A stretch of 64,000 nucleotides of DNA, taken from positions 3,410,001 to 3,474,000 of the forward strand of contig NZ_CP110395.1 in assembly GCF_029910215.1 (NCBI RefSeq), read 5' to 3'. The DNA is from Paraburkholderia sp. D15 (GTDB taxonomy: Bacteria; Pseudomonadota; Gammaproteobacteria; Burkholderiales; Burkholderiaceae). Shown here piece by piece: positions 62,471-64,000 of this stretch; position 1 is the stretch's first letter, and every line of letters begins with the position of its first letter. The position numbers were made by a program, and so were the translations under genes. Below the pieces are notes generated by a model. That model was not told the DNA's origin and searched no databases. It saw nothing but the letters and a program-made list of their open reading frames with translations.

Positions 62471-64000
62471 GCCTGCGCTCCCGTGTAGTCGTGCAGCAGA
62501 TCGCACGCGGCGATCCGCGCGGTCAGCGCACGCAGTTCGTGTTCGAGCGCGCGGTCTTCATCGACGAATGGCGACAGCGCGCTCACGCGTTCCATGAAGC
62601 CTTGCAACGGCGCGGGCACCGGCGTGTCGCCATCGATGCGCAAGCGCAGACGCGCGGCCTGCACCGTGGCCAGCGTGTGCGCCGCCGCCACCTGCTCGGT
62701 CAACTCCAGCACGCGCAGGCAGTCGCGCGCGGCGATCGTGCCCATGCTGACCTTGTCCTGGTTGTGCGCCTCGGTGGAGCGCGAAAACACGCTCGCGGGC
62801 ATGGTGTTCTTCAGCGCCTCGGCCGTCCACGCGGACGACGAAATCTGCACCGCCTTGAAGCCGTGATTGATCGGCGCGCGCGCGGGCGCCGCGCCCGTCA
62901 GATTGCGCGGCAAACCGTTGTTGAAGTTCACGTCGACCAGCAAGGCGAGCTGGCGATCCATCAGATCCGCCAGATTGGCGACGGCGACCTTCAGCGAATC
63001 CATCGCGAATGCGATATGGCCGCCGTAGAAGTTGCCGCCGTGCAGCACGCGTTCGTTGTCGGGATCGATCAGCGGATTGTCGTTCGCGCTGTTCAGTTCG
63101 TTCTCGACGTCGCGACGCACCCAGCTGAGCGCGTCGCGCGCCACGCCGATCACATGCGGCGCGCAGCGAATCGAATAGCGGTCCTGCAAACGGTGGCCCG
63201 GCGTATCGTCGCGGCCCGTCAGATCGTCGCGAATCCATGCGGCCGCTTCGGCCTGGCCCACGTGCGGCTTCGCTTCGAACAGCATCGCGTCGAAGTGCGC
63301 GGCGCGGCCGTCGAGCGCCACCGTGCACAGCGCCGTGAGACGCGCGGTCAGCCGCGTCAGATGATCGGCGCGCGCGAACGCGAGACACGCGAGGCCGGTC
63401 ATCACCGCCGTGCCGTTCATCAGCGCGAGACCTTCCTTCGGCGCCAGCGTGAGCGGCGCCTGGCCGAGTTCCTGCCAGACGTCGCGCACGTCGCGCAACT
63501 GGCCTTCGAACAGCACGTCGCGCTCGCCCGCCAGCGCGGCGGCCACATACGACAGCGGCGTCAGATCGCCGCTCGCGCCGACCGAGCCTTCCGCCGGAAT
63601 GCGCGGCAACACGCGATGATTGATCAGATCGGCGAGCCGTTCGAGCAGCACCGGACGCACGCCGGAAAAACCGTACGCGAGCGAATTCAGACGCGCGGCG
63701 ATCACCGCGAGCGTCTGCGCGTCGTCGAGGTATTGGCCCATGCCGCAACCGTGGTAGCGCGTGAGTTGCAGCGGCAACGCTTCGACCAGCTCCATCGGCA
63801 CGTCGACCACGCACGCGTCGCCGTAACCGGTGTTCACGCCGTAGACGGTCGCGCCGGCGGCCAGATGACGGCGCAGGAAATCCGCGCCGCGCTGGATGCG
63901 CGCGCGCCATGCCGGATCGGCGCTCAACGCGACCGGCACGCGCTGCCGCGCAATCGCCACGACCTCTTCGATCGACAGCTTGCGTGCGCCGATCACGACG
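62467..64000 (-). CDS. Aromatic amino acid ammonia-lyase (HAL/TAL family), 5' end beyond the window
   Basis: At least 509 residues; the frame is open to the right edge, so the true start probably lies a few codons outside. Member of the histidine/tyrosine/phenylalanine ammonia-lyase family: the MIO cofactor forms from Ala-Ser-Gly in GSVGASGDLTPLSYVA, the catalytic Tyr lies in YGVNTGYGDAC, and NSANDNPLIDPD and STEAHNQDKVSMG complete the site. The selectivity position reads Tyr-His in LTRYHGCG, unlike Ser-His of bacterial histidase. In this cluster a phenylpropenoate (for example coumarate from tyrosine) to prime the aryl polyene is more likely than histidine breakdown. Confidence 0.9.
   Translation of the reverse strand, partial: VVIGARKLSIEEVVAIARQRVPVALSADPAWRARIQRGADFLRRHLAAGATVYGVNTGYGDACVVDVPMELVEALPLQLTRYHGCGMGQYLDDAQTLAVIAARLNSLAYGFSGVRPVLLERLADLINHRVLPRIPAEGSVGASGDLTPLSYVAAALAGERDVLFEGQLRDVRDVWQELGQAPLTLAPKEGLALMNGTAVMTGLACLAFARADHLTRLTARLTALCTVALDGRAAHFDAMLFEAKPHVGQAEAAAWIRDDLTGRDDTPGHRLQDRYSIRCAPHVIGVARDALSWVRRDVENELNSANDNPLIDPDNERVLHGGNFYGGHIAFAMDSLKVAVANLADLMDRQLALLVDVNFNNGLPRNLTGAAPARAPINHGFKAVQISSSAWTAEALKNTMPASVFSRSTEAHNQDKVSMGTIAARDCLRVLELTEQVAAAHTLATVQAARLRLRIDGDTPVPAPLQGFMERVSALSPFVDEDRALEHELRALTARIAACDLLHDYTGAQA

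Noticed and set aside
62467..64000. Histidine ammonia-lyase of a hut operon.
   Set aside because: No other hut genes are present, the selectivity position is not Ser-His, and the gene is embedded in the polyene operon.

Overview
The window is a high-GC chromosomal segment of a betaproteobacterium of the family Burkholderiaceae, most likely Paraburkholderia or a close Burkholderia relative. This rests on the serC-pheA-hisC gene order next to gyrA, an ompA-ubiG-gph-ssrA block, a tmRNA whose tag reads ANDDTFALAA, Thr83 in GyrA, and a Burkholderia-style fds formate dehydrogenase. No integrase, transposase, tRNA or CRISPR array was found.

Layout. 0-7.1 kb (minus strand): aromatic/histidine/serine biosynthesis (hisC, pheA, serC), a secreted DUF2059 protein and gyrA. 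7.1-10.5 kb (plus): ompA, ubiG, gph and the tmRNA gene. 10.6-16.9 kb (minus): a compact peptide-export operon. It has a 39-residue double-glycine precursor peptide that is too short for normal gene callers, an LpxL-like acyltransferase-fold protein, an HlyD adaptor, an ABC exporter with an intact C39 peptidase, and a TolC-like outer-membrane channel. This is the strongest candidate for an undescribed system here. 17.3-17.6 kb: a small Cys-containing secreted protein. 17.8-24.4 kb: a ModE-like regulator divergent from the soluble NAD-dependent formate dehydrogenase fdsGBA-D; the usual fdsC/fdhD is absent and a 12-bp tandem repeat lies in its place.

24.5-42.3 kb: a FAD monooxygenase; a zinc-type ArsR/CDF efflux pair with a recognisable operator; a TPR glycosyltransferase-like protein; a citrate-type MHS transporter; a GNAT acetyltransferase; a DUF2968 protein; a class-I-amidotransferase hydrolase with a very long disordered N-terminus; a CPA2 antiporter; a DUF2848-MFS-GntR-amidase catabolic group; and dsbB. 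42.5-50.4 kb (plus): a purine-degradation block (xdhABC, adenine deaminase, guanine deaminase).

50.5-64 kb: most of an aryl-polyene-type pigment cluster. It contains a flavin-dependent halogenase-like enzyme, a methyltransferase, two small paralogous Cys-pair secreted proteins, three ketosynthases, a ketoreductase, a hotdog dehydratase, an MMPL exporter, a LolA-like carrier, a hotdog thioesterase and an aromatic amino acid ammonia-lyase that runs to the window edge. Seven of its gene junctions overlap (five ATGA, two TGATG). Carrier proteins and the acyl ligase are not in view and probably lie to the right.

A theme across the window is short degenerate tandem arrays, very often of 12-bp period, at gene starts, ends and intergenic gaps. 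Starts were chosen from ribosome-binding sites and family N-termini. Long open frames antisense to real genes are an effect of high GC and were not annotated.
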